This document shows positions 17,240 through 25,818 of a stretch of 64,000 bases of DNA, one piece after another. Position 1 is the first letter of the stretch, and each line of letters begins with the position of its first letter. Source of the stretch: Streptomyces sp. WMMB303 (GTDB lineage: Bacteria > Actinomycetota > Actinomycetes > Streptomycetales > Streptomycetaceae); assembly GCF_029351045.1 (NCBI RefSeq), contig NZ_JARKIN010000001.1, forward strand, positions 5,921,001 through 5,985,000, written 5' to 3'. The notes beneath the pieces were generated by a model. That model was not told the DNA's origin. It saw only the letters and a program-made list of their open reading frames with translations, and ran no database searches. The position numbers and the translations under genes are program-made.

Positions 17240-18451
17240 TCACGGCTGGCTGTATCCGTCCAGGAAGCGACCGATCCTGGTCACGGCATCGCGCAGTTCC
17301 GTCACGCTCGGCAGATTGACGATCCGGAAGTGATCGGGCTCGGGCCAGTTGAACCCGGTGCCGTGCACGATCATGATCTTCTCGGCGCGCAGCAGGTCGA
17401 TCACCATCTGCCGGTCGTCCTTGACCTTGTACACCTTGGGGTCGAGCCGCGGGAACGCGTAGATCGCCCCCTTGGGCCGGACACAGCTGACGCCCGGGAT
17501 GTCGGTCAGCAGCTCGTACGCCGCGTCCCGCTGCTCGCACAGCCGGCCCCCGGGCAGCACCAGATCCTCGATCGACTGCCGGCCGCCCAGCGCGGCGGCC
17601 ACCGCGTGCTGCGCGGGCATGTTCGCGCACAGCCGCATGTTGGCCAGCACCGTCAGACCCTCGATGTAGCTCGCGGCGTGCGCCTTGGGCCCGCAGACCG
17701 CCAGCCAGCCGCTGCGGTATCCGGCGACCCGGTAGGACTTGGACAGACCGTTGAAGGTCAGCGTCATCAGGTCGGGTGCGACCAGGGTCGTGGGGGTGTG
17801 GGTGGCGCCGTCGTAGAGGATCTTGTCGTAGATCTCGTCCGAGCACACCACCAGGTTGTGGCGCCGGGCGATGTCGGTGAGGCCGCGCAGGACCTCCTCG
17901 TCGTAGACCGCGCCGGTGGGGTTGTTCGGGTTGATGATGACGAGGGCCCGGGTGCGGTCGGTGACCTTGCGCTCGACATCCGCCAGGTCGGGCATCCAGT
18001 CGGACTGCTCGTCGCAGCGGTAGTGCACCGCCGTGCCGCCCGCCAGCGAGACCGACGCGGTCCACAGCGGGTAGTCGGGCGCGGGCACCAGCACCTCGTC
18101 GCCGTCGTCCAGCAGCGCCTGCATCGACATCTGGATGAGCTCCGAGACCCCGTTGCCCAGGTAGACGTCCTCGACCGACAGCTCTATGCCCTGCGTCTGG
18201 TAGTGCTGCGCCACCGCCCGGCGCGCCGAGAGCAGGCCCTTGGCGTCGCCGTAGCCGTGCGCCGTCCCGACGTTGCGCAGCATGTCCTCGAGGATCTCCG
18301 GCGGGCAGTCGAAGCCGAACGCGGCGGGGTTGCCGGTGTTGAGCTTGAGGATCTGGTGCCCTGCCGCCTCCAGCCGCGTCGCCTCCTCCAGGACCGGGCC
18401 CCGGATCTCGTAACAGACGTTGGCGAGCTTCGTCGACTGGATGACCTGCAT
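17240..18451 (-). CDS. Alanine-type PLP aminotransferase
   Basis: Protein of 403 residues, class I/II fold-type-I aminotransferase of the AlaA/AlaT group that interconverts pyruvate and alanine with glutamate. Motifs: LNTGNPAAFGF at the N-terminus, INPNNPTGAVY, SDEIYDKI, NGLSKSYRVAGYRSGW with PLP-binding Lys238, and a C-terminal FRIVNLP with the carboxylate-binding Arg. The ATG at 18451 has no ribosome site but is preceded at six bases by TAGGCT, so a leaderless message is likely. Homologues are also annotated as valine-pyruvate aminotransferases; alanine is favoured. Confidence 0.88.
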   Translation of the reverse strand: MQVIQSTKLANVCYEIRGPVLEEATRLEAAGHQILKLNTGNPAAFGFDCPPEILEDMLRNVGTAHGYGDAKGLLSARRAVAQHYQTQGIELSVEDVYLGNGVSELIQMSMQALLDDGDEVLVPAPDYPLWTASVSLAGGTAVHYRCDEQSDWMPDLADVERKVTDRTRALVIINPNNPTGAVYDEEVLRGLTDIARRHNLVVCSDEIYDKILYDGATHTPTTLVAPDLMTLTFNGLSKSYRVAGYRSGWLAVCGPKAHAASYIEGLTVLANMRLCANMPAQHAVAAALGGRQSIEDLVLPGGRLCEQRDAAYELLTDIPGVSCVRPKGAIYAFPRLDPKVYKVKDDRQMVIDLLRAEKIMIVHGTGFNWPEPDHFRIVNLPSVTELRDAVTRIGRFLDGYSQP

Positions 18452-18457
18452 AACGTC

Positions 18458-18463
18458 AGCCTA
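18458..18463 (-). promoter_or_regulatory. -10 box of leaderless aminotransferase transcript
   Basis: TAGGCT on the minus strand, six bases before the ATG, no ribosome binding site between. Confidence 0.5.
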
Positions 18464-18535
18464 CGGGCGGTGTTGACCCGGCGCGCTATGTTTTCCCTCA
18501 CCTCGGGGACCCTCGAACACCCCTTCACCCTGGAA

Positions 18536-18567
18536 TGGCAGTAACTGTCAATCGCCACTCACTGCCA
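18536..18567. promoter_or_regulatory. Candidate TetR operator
   Basis: TGGCAGT (18536-18542) and ACTGCCA (18561-18567) form a 7-bp inverted repeat around an 18-base spacer. Inside it, TGGCAGTAACTGTCA (18536-18550) is itself an imperfect 15-base palindrome. Three copies of TG(G/A)CAGT in this arrangement, 125 bases before a TetR gene, suggest cooperative dimer binding. Confidence 0.65.
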
Positions 18568-18691
18568 TAACCCGGCCGACGGCACGGCACGGTGCCGTAC
18601 GGGAGGCCGTGTCGCCGACCGGCACCGGACGCGTGCGGCACCGTGAAGACACCGGCGGCTTCCGGAACATGGCCCTGCCCGCGGACGATGC

Positions 18692-19360
18692 ATGACAATG
18701 AGATCCATGGCCCCCGCACCCACAGAAGCCGACGACGACACCGCCGTGGACTCCGACGCGCCTCCGGCCAGACCGGGGCTGCGCGAGCGCAAGAAGATCC
18801 GGACCCGCCAGGCCATCCGGCGGGCCGCCTACCGGCTCTTCGAGGAGCAGGGCTACGACACCACGCCGGTGGACCGGATCGCCGAGGAGGCGGACGTCTC
18901 CCCCAGCACCGTCTTCCGCTACTTCCCCACCAAGGAAGACATCGTCCTCACCGACGAGTACGACCCGCTGCTGGAGGAGGCGCTGCGGCAGCGCCCGCCC
19001 GGAGAACCGCCCGTCACCGCGCTGCGCGAAGCCCTGTGCACCTCGCTGACGGGCATCTACCGGGCCGACGCCGAGGAGACCATGCTGCGCATCCGCCTCA
19101 TCCGCGAGGTGCCCGCACTGCGCGGCCGGATGAGCGAGCACTCCGCCGACACCGCGTGGCTGCTGCGGCGTTCCCTCGCCGAGCGCACCGGACGCGCCGA
19201 GGACGACCTCGAACTGCGGATCGTGACCAGCGCCATGCTCGCCGCGCTCACCGAGGCCCTGTACTCCTGGGCGGACACCGGCATGGCGGGCACCCTCGAG
19301 GACCTGCGCGCCCTGGTCACCCGCGCCCTGGGCGTACTGGAGCGCGGCCTGACGCTGTAG
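18692..19360 (+). CDS. TetR family transcriptional regulator
   Basis: Protein of 222 residues. An acidic disordered N-terminus of about 25 residues leads into a TetR helix-turn-helix: RKKIRTRQAIRRAAYRLFEEQGYDTTPVDRIAEEADVSPSTVFRYFPTKEDIV spread over residues 30-80. The C-terminal ligand domain is of the type with an EALYSWADTG helix seen in many actinobacterial TetR proteins. Start could be the first ATG or the ATG five codons on. A multi-copy TGGCAGT operator upstream suggests autoregulation and possibly control of the divergent aminotransferase. Ligand unknown. Confidence 0.88.
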   Translation: MTMRSMAPAPTEADDDTAVDSDAPPARPGLRERKKIRTRQAIRRAAYRLFEEQGYDTTPVDRIAEEADVSPSTVFRYFPTKEDIVLTDEYDPLLEEALRQRPPGEPPVTALREALCTSLTGIYRADAEETMLRIRLIREVPALRGRMSEHSADTAWLLRRSLAERTGRAEDDLELRIVTSAMLAALTEALYSWADTGMAGTLEDLRALVTRALGVLERGLTL

Positions 19361-19442
19361 AGGCGGAGCAGGCCGACGGGGCACGGCCCGCGACCGCCGG
19401 GGCCCGGCCACCCGGCCCGGCGGCGGACGACCCGGCGGCACG

Positions 19443-21467
19443 CTACTCGCGGAGGGCGGCGTCCAGCGCTTCGGGATCGGTCACCGGTGCGGCGCACACG
19501 AAGCCGCGGCACACATACGCGGCCGGGTTCCCGTCCACCAGGCCCCGGTCCCGCAGCAGCGGAACGCCGGAGGCACCCGGTACGCCCACCGCCACCACCG
19601 CGCCGGGCGCGCCGGACAGCAGGGCGGCCCGGTGCAGCGCGCCGCCCGGCTCCTCGCCCACCACGGCGACCTCCCGCGGCCCGTCCAGCAGGGCCTCGCC
19701 CGCGGCCAGCCCCCAGCCCAGGAAGCGGGGTGCCCGCGCGGCGAGTTCGCGTACGACGCCCAGGGCGCGCTCGGCGGCCTCCCGGTAGCGGTGCTCCCCG
19801 GTGTAGGCGCCGTAGGTGAGCAGCGCGGCGGCCGCCGCGTTCCAACCGGAGGGCACGGCGTTGTCGGTGGGGTCCTGGGGGCGCCGGATCAGCTGCTCGG
19901 CGTCGTCGGCCGTGTCGAAGAGGGCGCCGTCCGCACCGGCGAACCGCTCCAGCACGGTGTCCAGCAGGGCGCCCGCACGGGTCAGCCACTCCGCTTCGCC
20001 GGTCACCGCGTACAGCGTCAGGTAGCCCTCCGCCACGTCGCCGTAGTCCTCCAGCACCCCGGCGCTGCTGCCCGGCACCCCGTCCCGCGAGGTGCGCACC
20101 AGGCGCCGGCCCGCGTCGGAGGTGTGCACCTCGGCGAGCAGCGCGGCGGCGCCCGCGGCGGCCTCCACCAGGTCTGGCCGGCCGAACCAGGCACCGGTCT
20201 CGGCCAGGGCCGCGACGGCCAGCCCGTTCCAGGCCGTGACGACCTTGTCGTCGCGCGCGGGCCGGGGACGCTCCGCACGCGCCTCGAACAGCCTGCGCCG
20301 GACCGACGCGAAGCGGTCGGCGTCCAACAGCGGCGTCTCCCGGTCGGGGAGTTGCAGCACCGAGGCGCCGCCCTCGAAGGTGCCCTCCTCGGTGACGTGG
20401 AAGCACTCGGCGGCCAGTTCGCCGTCCGCCTCGCCCAGCACCTCGGTCAGCTGCGCCGGGGTCCACACGTAGTAGGCGCCCTCGGCATGGCCGCCGTGCC
20501 CGTCGTCGCTGTCGGCGTCCAGTGCGGAGGCGAACCCGCCCTCGGCGGTGCCCAGTTCGCGGACCAGGAAGTCCGCGGTCCGCAGGGCCACGTCGCGGGC
20601 CTGCTCCGAACCGGTGGCCCGCCACAGACGGGCGTAGACGCGGCACAGCAGCGCGTTGTCGTACAGCATCTTCTCGAAGTGCGGGACGACCCATTCCGCG
20701 TCGACGGAGTAGCGGGCGAACCCGCCGCCGAGCTGGTCGTGGATACCGCCGCGGGCCATTGCCTCGCACGTCGCCGAGGCCATCTGCAGTGCGCCCTCGG
20801 ACCCGGTGCGGGCGTGGTGCCGCAGCAGGAACTCCAGCACCATGGGCGGCGGGAACTTCGGCGCGCCGCCGAACCCGCCCCACCGTGCGTCGAAGTCCTT
20901 GGTCAGCCCGAGCAGCGCGGCGCCCATCTCCTCGGCGCCCGGGGGCTGCGGCTCTCCGCTCAGCCGGATGCTGCGCCCTGCCAGGTCGGCACTGATCCGG
21001 GAGGCGACGTCGGCCACCTCGTCGTGCCGGTCCTGCCACGCGGTGCGCACGCCCTCCAGGATCTGCCGGAAGGACGGCATGCCGTGCCGCGGCTCCGGCG
21101 GGAAGTAGGTGCCGAAGTAGAACGGTTCGCCGTCCGGCGTCAGGAACACCGTCATCGGCCAGCCGCCTTGCCCGGTCGCCGCCTGGACGGCCTCCATGTA
21201 GACCGCGTCCACGTCCGGGCGCTCCTCGCGGTCCACCTTCACGCTGACGAAACCCTCGTTCATCAGCCGCGCTGTCGCCTCGTCCTCGAAGCTCTCGCGT
21301 GCCATCACGTGGCACCAGTGGCACGAGGCGTAGCCGACCGACAGCAGCACGGGCACCTCGCGCCGCCGCGCCTCCTCGAAAGCCTCCGTCGACCAGGGCC
21401 ACCAGTCGACCGGATTGTCCGCGTGCTGGAGCAGATAAGGCGAGGTCACGCCAGCCAACCGGTTCAT
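19443..21467 (-). CDS. Thioredoxin-domain protein of the DUF255/YyaL family
   Basis: Protein of 674 residues with the full family architecture: an N-terminal thioredoxin-like DUF255 domain (residues 1-165) containing SCHWCHVM (Cys49 and Cys52) and TGQGGWPMTVFLTP, then a long (alpha/alpha)6-barrel-like region similar to glycosidase/epimerase folds. ATG at 21467 is used since the family starts with MNRL and the upstream codons look non-coding. Role unknown; relatives are annotated as thioredoxin domain-containing proteins, and disulfide chemistry is inferred from the CxxC motif. Confidence 0.92.
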   Translation of the reverse strand: MNRLAGVTSPYLLQHADNPVDWWPWSTEAFEEARRREVPVLLSVGYASCHWCHVMARESFEDEATARLMNEGFVSVKVDREERPDVDAVYMEAVQAATGQGGWPMTVFLTPDGEPFYFGTYFPPEPRHGMPSFRQILEGVRTAWQDRHDEVADVASRISADLAGRSIRLSGEPQPPGAEEMGAALLGLTKDFDARWGGFGGAPKFPPPMVLEFLLRHHARTGSEGALQMASATCEAMARGGIHDQLGGGFARYSVDAEWVVPHFEKMLYDNALLCRVYARLWRATGSEQARDVALRTADFLVRELGTAEGGFASALDADSDDGHGGHAEGAYYVWTPAQLTEVLGEADGELAAECFHVTEEGTFEGGASVLQLPDRETPLLDADRFASVRRRLFEARAERPRPARDDKVVTAWNGLAVAALAETGAWFGRPDLVEAAAGAAALLAEVHTSDAGRRLVRTSRDGVPGSSAGVLEDYGDVAEGYLTLYAVTGEAEWLTRAGALLDTVLERFAGADGALFDTADDAEQLIRRPQDPTDNAVPSGWNAAAAALLTYGAYTGEHRYREAAERALGVVRELAARAPRFLGWGLAAGEALLDGPREVAVVGEEPGGALHRAALLSGAPGAVVAVGVPGASGVPLLRDRGLVDGNPAAYVCRGFVCAAPVTDPEALDAALRE

Positions 21468-21685
21468 ACGCCCCAGGCTCTCACGCTGCCGCACCCCGGA
21501 CGGCTCAGCCCGCGAGCCGATTGCCTGCTCGGCCGAATTACACTCATGCGCCTTCACGTGGGAAGACCAGTTCGCCCCGGTGCAATCGTGTGGAAGGCGG
21601 GCTTCGAGCCCGTCTGTGGACTCGTGGGAACAGTAAGCTGGTACCGAGCAGTACGGAATCGTCGGCCACGTGAGGGAGGTACGCC

Positions 21686-22252
21686 GTGACCGCGGAGATG
21701 ATCGCCCCCGACTGGATGCATACGCAGATCAGCGCGGAACAGTACGACTCCTGGACCGAGGAGCAGTGCGCCGGCATCGAGATCGTGGACGGGATGGTCG
21801 TCGTGAGCCCGAGCGCCTCCAAGCGGCACAACAGGCTCGCCCGGATCCTGGCCAATGCCCTGGACGCCGCCGCAGGCCCGGACTGGAACGCCGACACGGA
21901 CTTCGATGTCCGCCTGCAGGACGTTCCGCTCACCAACCGCCGCCCGGACGTCATCGTCTACCGGGCGGAGACCATCGACCTCACGCCCACCCGCCCCGAG
22001 CATGTGCTCCTGGTCGTCGAGGTCGTGTCGCCCGGTTCGGAGACCACCGACCGGATCGTGAAGGTCGACCAGTACGCCAAGGCCGGCATCCCCTTCTACT
22101 GGCGGGTCGAACAGGCCGCCACCGGCGTCCCGATCGTCTACACCTACGTCCTCGATCCCGCTACCAGGACCTTCCGGGACGGCGAGATGTTCACCGGCGT
22201 GATCAAGACTGCCGCGCCGTTCACCCTCACCGCCGATCTCGACGCCCTCTGA
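21686..22252 (+). CDS. Uma2 family (DUF820) PD-(D/E)XK-fold protein
   Basis: Protein of 188 residues; GTG six bases after GGAGG. Family hallmarks: GIEIVDGMVVVSPSAS near residue 30, RRPDVIVYRAE, and LLVVEVVSPGSETTDRIVKVDQYAKAGIPFYWRVE, which holds the Asp-Glu-x-Lys-like nuclease core. It shares fold but little sequence identity with the Uma2 gene at 13060. Function in the cell is unknown. It converges on the MarR gene after about 50 bases. Confidence 0.88.
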   Translation: MTAEMIAPDWMHTQISAEQYDSWTEEQCAGIEIVDGMVVVSPSASKRHNRLARILANALDAAAGPDWNADTDFDVRLQDVPLTNRRPDVIVYRAETIDLTPTRPEHVLLVVEVVSPGSETTDRIVKVDQYAKAGIPFYWRVEQAATGVPIVYTYVLDPATRTFRDGEMFTGVIKTAAPFTLTADLDAL

Positions 22253-22303
22253 GGACTCGCCTCCGTCGGGTCACGCGCACACCTCCGATGGGCGGCCCGG
22301 CTC

Positions 22304-22792
22304 CTACGTGTCGGCCCTGGCGGTCCTGGCGGCCTTGTCGGCCTGGCGGCCGAGGTCCGCGAGGCGGACCAGGGCCGGCAGGGCCTCGGCGATCGACCGT
22401 CGCTCCTCGGGGGTCAGTTGGGCGATCAGCGGGGCCAGATGGCGGCCACGGTCCTCGTGCCGCGCCAGGCAGATCTGCCGGCCGCGGTCGGTGAGGTGGA
22501 CGAGGACGGCGCGGCCGTCCGTCGGATCGCGACGGCGTTCCACGAGCCCGTCGTGTTCGAGCCGGGTGACCAGCTGGGTCAGCCCGGGCTGGCTGATCTG
22601 CTCGGCACGGGCGAGTTCGGTGAGCCGCCTGGGACCGCTCTGGGAGAGGGTGTCCAGCACGGACAGCGTGGTGAACGGCAGCTTCTGCACCACGGGGAGC
22701 CGGATGTAGTAGCGGTTGAAGTCCTCGATCGCCCGGGTGAGGTCGCCGACGGCCAGGTCGGTTCCGTGGCCGGAGGGCTGCGTAGAAGTCAC
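22304..22792 (-). CDS. MarR family transcriptional regulator
   Basis: Protein of 162 residues, GTG start after ACGGA. Winged-helix MarR fold: RRLTELARAEQISQPGLTQLVTRLEHDGLVERRRDPTDGRAVLVHLTDRG covers the DNA-reading helices and the wing with its Asp-x-Arg signature, flanked by dimerisation helices. MarR regulators usually repress a neighbouring gene and respond to aromatic or oxidative ligands, but no obvious target is adjacent. The promoter is unusually AT-rich (see 22801-22828). Confidence 0.9.
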   Translation of the reverse strand: MTSTQPSGHGTDLAVGDLTRAIEDFNRYYIRLPVVQKLPFTTLSVLDTLSQSGPRRLTELARAEQISQPGLTQLVTRLEHDGLVERRRDPTDGRAVLVHLTDRGRQICLARHEDRGRHLAPLIAQLTPEERRSIAEALPALVRLADLGRQADKAARTARADT

Positions 22793-22800
22793 TCCGTAAA

Positions 22801-22828
22801 CATATCGCGAACTTATATAAATGCTTGA
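22801..22828 (-). promoter_or_regulatory. AT-rich MarR promoter/operator
   Basis: A short AT-rich island in high-GC DNA, containing the palindrome TTATATAA (22813-22820) and flanking CATATCGCGA. On the minus strand it supplies the likely -10 region of the MarR gene, and its symmetry makes it a candidate autoregulatory site. Confidence 0.5.
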
Positions 22829-22920
22829 TCGACCACTTGGTGCGGTCCTGCCGCACCGGAGTCGGTGGCGTCCGACTGCGGCCTCGCCTACGCGCTCGGC
22901 CCGGTGCCGGGCGCACGGCT

Positions 22921-22944
22921 GGACGGCTGGACGGCTGGACGGCT
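22921..22944. repeat. Tandem 8-bp repeat GGACGGCT
   Basis: Three perfect tandem copies of GGACGGCT immediately before the hairpin at 22948, in non-coding DNA. Probably replication slippage. Confidence 0.7.
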
Positions 22945-22947
22945 GGG

Positions 22948-22990
22948 GGCGCGCCTTCGGCCGACGGCGGTTGTTCGCCGAAGGCGCGCC
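22948..22990 (-). terminator. Hairpin terminator of the 22995 gene
   Basis: Perfect 14-bp inverted repeat (22948-22961 and 22977-22990) with a 15-base loop, starting four bases after the stop of the leftward gene. Confidence 0.8.
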
Positions 22991-22994
22991 GCGC

Positions 22995-24161
22995 TCAGTG
23001 CGGGGCGCGGGCGCCGCCCGCGGCCTCCCAGCCGGCCACCGCGAGGGCGCGGTAGGCGGCGTAGGCGGCGGCGGGATCGCCCTCGTCCACCCACGGGACG
23101 GCGCCGACGTGGCCGTCGACGGCGGCGAGGGCCTCCATGGCCTCGCCGTAGCGCTCGGCCCGCACCAGGAACCAGACCAGCAGATGGAGGATGTGCGGGC
23201 GCACCGGGTGGTCGTCCTCGACCTGGTCGACGGCGTACTCGGCGGCCTCGATGGCGTTGCCGATCTCCTCGCTCTGATACAGCCCGCGGACCATGTTCAC
23301 CTCGGGCAGGTGCCCGTAGACCGCGAACAGCGGCAGCGCCGCCAGCAGCGAACCCTCGGGCGCCTGCGCGGCGGCGGCGCGGGCGAACGCGTCGGCCTGC
23401 TCCTTGGAACCGGCTCCCCGCGCCGACCAGTAGGGCAGCACCGCCAGATGGGCGCCCATGTGCTCGGGCGCCAGCCCGCGGACGGTGCCCCACAGGGAGT
23501 CGAAGTCGGCCTCGCGGTAGCCGAGATGGCGTGCGAGGGTCAGCTCGGTCAGATGCGGTGTCGGATCGGCGGGGGCGAGCTTCGCCGCGTCGTGTGCGAC
23601 GTTCCGCGCCTCCTCCAGGATGATGCGGCGGCTGTCGGGGTCGCTCTCGGCCAGCGCCTGGAAGACCAGGAAGTGCGCGTACACCTGGGCGCCCCCGTGA
23701 TCGCGCGGCTGCTGGGCGCGCCACTCGCGCAGCCACCGCGCGTCCGGCAGCCCGGCGGCCGGCTCCTTGCTGAAGGACACCCCTTCGGTACCGGTGTCCG
23801 CACCCGCCGCGGCGGCGTGCTCCCGGGAGCGGGCCAGTTCCATGGCCGCGGCGCCCGCCAGGGACTGCACCCGCTGCCAGCGCAGCTCGTACTCGTCGCC
23901 GGTGAAGGCCAGCAGGTGCGCGACCGGCTGCCAGTCCTGGGTGCGCTGCACCTCCTCCAGCGCCTCGACCAGCTCCCGGTCCGGCCCCGGCAGCCGCACG
24001 TCGAGCTCGTCGGAGGGGACGAAGCCGTACCCGGCCGTCGGGTCGACCGCCTGGGCCAGGCCCCGGGCTCCGTCCTGCCGCAGCTTCCTGCGGCGCATGG
24101 CGGGGTAGACGACCACGCCGAAGACGGCGGCGAGGGCGATCAGGAGGAGCAGGGCTTCCAT
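22995..24161 (-). CDS. Membrane-anchored helical-repeat protein
   Basis: Protein of 388 residues. An N-terminal hydrophobic segment (residues 3-20) followed by RRRKLR predicts a single membrane anchor with the rest cytoplasmic. The remainder is alpha-helical, Ala/Glu/Trp rich, and looks like degenerate tetratricopeptide-type repeats (pairs of helices with AxxxAxxxxP spacing from about residue 160 on). I do not recognise a named family or an enzymatic motif. It is divergent from metB, with about 130 bases between, and ends at a strong terminator, so it is probably a single-gene unit. Confidence 0.75.
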   Translation of the reverse strand: MEALLLLIALAAVFGVVVYPAMRRRKLRQDGARGLAQAVDPTAGYGFVPSDELDVRLPGPDRELVEALEEVQRTQDWQPVAHLLAFTGDEYELRWQRVQSLAGAAAMELARSREHAAAAGADTGTEGVSFSKEPAAGLPDARWLREWRAQQPRDHGGAQVYAHFLVFQALAESDPDSRRIILEEARNVAHDAAKLAPADPTPHLTELTLARHLGYREADFDSLWGTVRGLAPEHMGAHLAVLPYWSARGAGSKEQADAFARAAAAQAPEGSLLAALPLFAVYGHLPEVNMVRGLYQSEEIGNAIEAAEYAVDQVEDDHPVRPHILHLLVWFLVRAERYGEAMEALAAVDGHVGAVPWVDEGDPAAAYAAYRALAVAGWEAAGGARAPH

Positions 24162-24282
24162 GGCGTCGGATCTCCACGCTGTGACGGACGGCTGGGCGGG
24201 GCGGCACGCCCCGGGGGCGCTGCCGCCTCCGGGGCGGTACGTCCCCGGGGAGGAGTGCGCCCCACTCCACCGTACGGCCCAC

Positions 24283-24288
24283 TAGTCT
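24283..24288 (+). promoter_or_regulatory. -10 box of leaderless metB transcript
   Basis: TAGTCT seven bases before the metB ATG, with no ribosome binding site between. Confidence 0.55.
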
Positions 24289-24295
24289 CGCCCCC

Positions 24296-25507
24296 ATGAG
24301 TGAGCAGCGCGACAACGGCATCGACAGCGGGGCGGACGGCACCCCGGACACCCCGCGGCAGAGCTTCGAGACCCTCGCCATCCATGCGGGGCAGGCCGCC
24401 GACCCGAGGACGGGGGCGGTGGTCCCGCCCATCCACCAGGTCTCCACGTACAAGCAGGACGGTGTCGGGGGGCTGCGCGGCGGCTACGAGTACAGCCGCT
24501 CGGCGAACCCGACCCGCAGCGCGCTGGAGGAGAATCTGGCGGCGCTGGAGGGCGGCAGACGCGGGCTGGCCTTCGCCTCCGGGCTGGCCGCCGAGGACTG
24601 CCTGCTGCGTACCCTGCTCACCCCCGGGGACCACGTGGTGATCCCGAACGACGCGTACGGGGGCACCTTCCGGCTCTTCGCCCGGGTCGCCGAGCGGTGG
24701 GGTGTGCAGTGGTCGGTGGCCGACTCCTCCGACCCGGCGGCCGTCCGCGCCGAGCTGCGCGAGCGCACCAAGGCGGTCTGGGTGGAGACCCCCTCCAACC
24801 CGCTGCTGGGGATCACCGACATCGCGGCGGTCGCCGAGGTGGCGCACGGGGCGGGCGCCCGGCTCGTGGTCGACAACACCTTCGCCAGCCCCTACCTCCA
24901 GCAGCCGCTCGCGCTGGGCGCTGACGCGGTCGTGCACTCGACGACCAAGTACATGGGCGGCCACTCCGACGTGGTGGGCGGCGCACTGGTCGTCGGCGAC
25001 CCCGCGCTCGGCGACGAACTGGCCTTCCACCAGAACGCGATGGGCGCCGTCGCGGGGCCGTTCGACGCCTGGCTGGTGATGCGGGGGATCAAGACGCTGG
25101 GCGTGCGCATGGACCGGCACGGGGAGAACGCGGCCCGCGTGGTGCAGCTGCTGACCGCGCATCCGGAGGTGACGGAGGTCTACTACCCGGGGCTGGCCAC
25201 GCATCCCGGGCACGAGATCGCGGCCAAGCAGATGCGCGGCTTCGGCGGGATGGTGTCCTTCCGGGTGGCGGGCGGCGAGGAGGCCGCGGTGCGGGTGTGC
25301 GACCGGGCCCGGCTCTTCACGCTGGGCGAGTCCCTGGGCGGGGTCGAGTCGCTGATCGAGCACCCGGGGCGGATGACGCACGCCTCGGCGGCGGGCTCCG
25401 CGCTGGAGGTACCGGCTGACCTGGTGCGCCTCTCGGTGGGCATCGAGTCGGCCGACGACCTGCTGGCGGACCTGACGCAGGCGCTGGAGGGGGCCGCAGC
25501 GGGCTGA
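24296..25507 (+). CDS. metB: Cystathionine gamma-synthase
   Basis: Protein of 403 residues, Cys/Met-metabolism PLP enzyme family. It joins an activated homoserine ester with cysteine to give cystathionine in methionine synthesis; cystathionine gamma-lyase activity is a close alternative within the family. Motifs: YEYSRSANPTR, FASGLAAEDC, VETPSNPLLGITDI, VDNTFASPYLQQPLALGAD, and HSTTKYMGGHSD with PLP Lys218, then the SLGGVESLIEHP C-terminal block. No ribosome site precedes the ATG; a TAGTCT box seven bases upstream indicates leaderless translation. Gene order relative to ilvA and greA matches other Streptomyces. Confidence 0.92.
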   Translation: MSEQRDNGIDSGADGTPDTPRQSFETLAIHAGQAADPRTGAVVPPIHQVSTYKQDGVGGLRGGYEYSRSANPTRSALEENLAALEGGRRGLAFASGLAAEDCLLRTLLTPGDHVVIPNDAYGGTFRLFARVAERWGVQWSVADSSDPAAVRAELRERTKAVWVETPSNPLLGITDIAAVAEVAHGAGARLVVDNTFASPYLQQPLALGADAVVHSTTKYMGGHSDVVGGALVVGDPALGDELAFHQNAMGAVAGPFDAWLVMRGIKTLGVRMDRHGENAARVVQLLTAHPEVTEVYYPGLATHPGHEIAAKQMRGFGGMVSFRVAGGEEAAVRVCDRARLFTLGESLGGVESLIEHPGRMTHASAAGSALEVPADLVRLSVGIESADDLLADLTQALEGAAAG

Positions 25508-25526
25508 ATCCGCAGGGCCGGGACGC

Positions 25527-25585
25527 GGGTCACCGGCCCGCCGCGGACGGGATCGCCGCCGGGTCACCAGCCCACCGCGGGCGGG
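25527..25585. repeat. Imperfect 25-bp direct repeat
   Basis: GGGTCACC(G/A)GCCC(G/A)CCGCGG occurs at 25527 and again at 25561, 34 bases apart, with three mismatches over 25 bases. The second copy is the 3' end of the small membrane protein gene, so the first looks like a duplicated tail in the metB 3' gap. Confidence 0.6.
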
Positions 25586-25818
25586 GTCGTCGTCGGGGGC
25601 GGGGCCGACCAGGGGTGCAGCACCAGCGCCCACACGGCCAGGGCCAGCAGCCCGGCCAGCACCCCGGTCCACAGCACCGCGCCGAGCGCCCGGCGGCGCC
25701 GCAGCAGCCGGGCGCCCTCCGCCAGGGCCCGCTCCGCCAGGTCGGCGGGGACGGGCTCGGCGGTGCGCTGCTGGACCAGGCGCCGCACCTCGGCCTCCTT
25801 GCGATCAGGCGGGCTCAT
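25564..25818 (-). CDS. Small single-span membrane protein
   Basis: Protein of 84 residues; ATG after GGAGAGCGCCC. A charged N-terminal half with an Arg-rich stretch precedes one transmembrane helix (about residues 45-67) and a Pro/Thr-rich tail, giving an N-in topology. It overlaps the sigma-like gene by 14 bases, so the two are translated together. The pairing resembles a sigma factor with a membrane-bound partner, but no anti-sigma zinc motif is present, so that role is only a possibility. Confidence 0.75.
   Translation of the reverse strand: MSPPDRKEAEVRRLVQQRTAEPVPADLAERALAEGARLLRRRRALGAVLWTGVLAGLLALAVWALVLHPWSAPPPTTTPPAVGW

Noticed and set aside
22921..22944. Tandem GGACGGCT repeats as a regulatory element
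   Set aside because: They lie outside promoters, immediately beyond a terminator, and look like slippage; kept only as a repeat feature.
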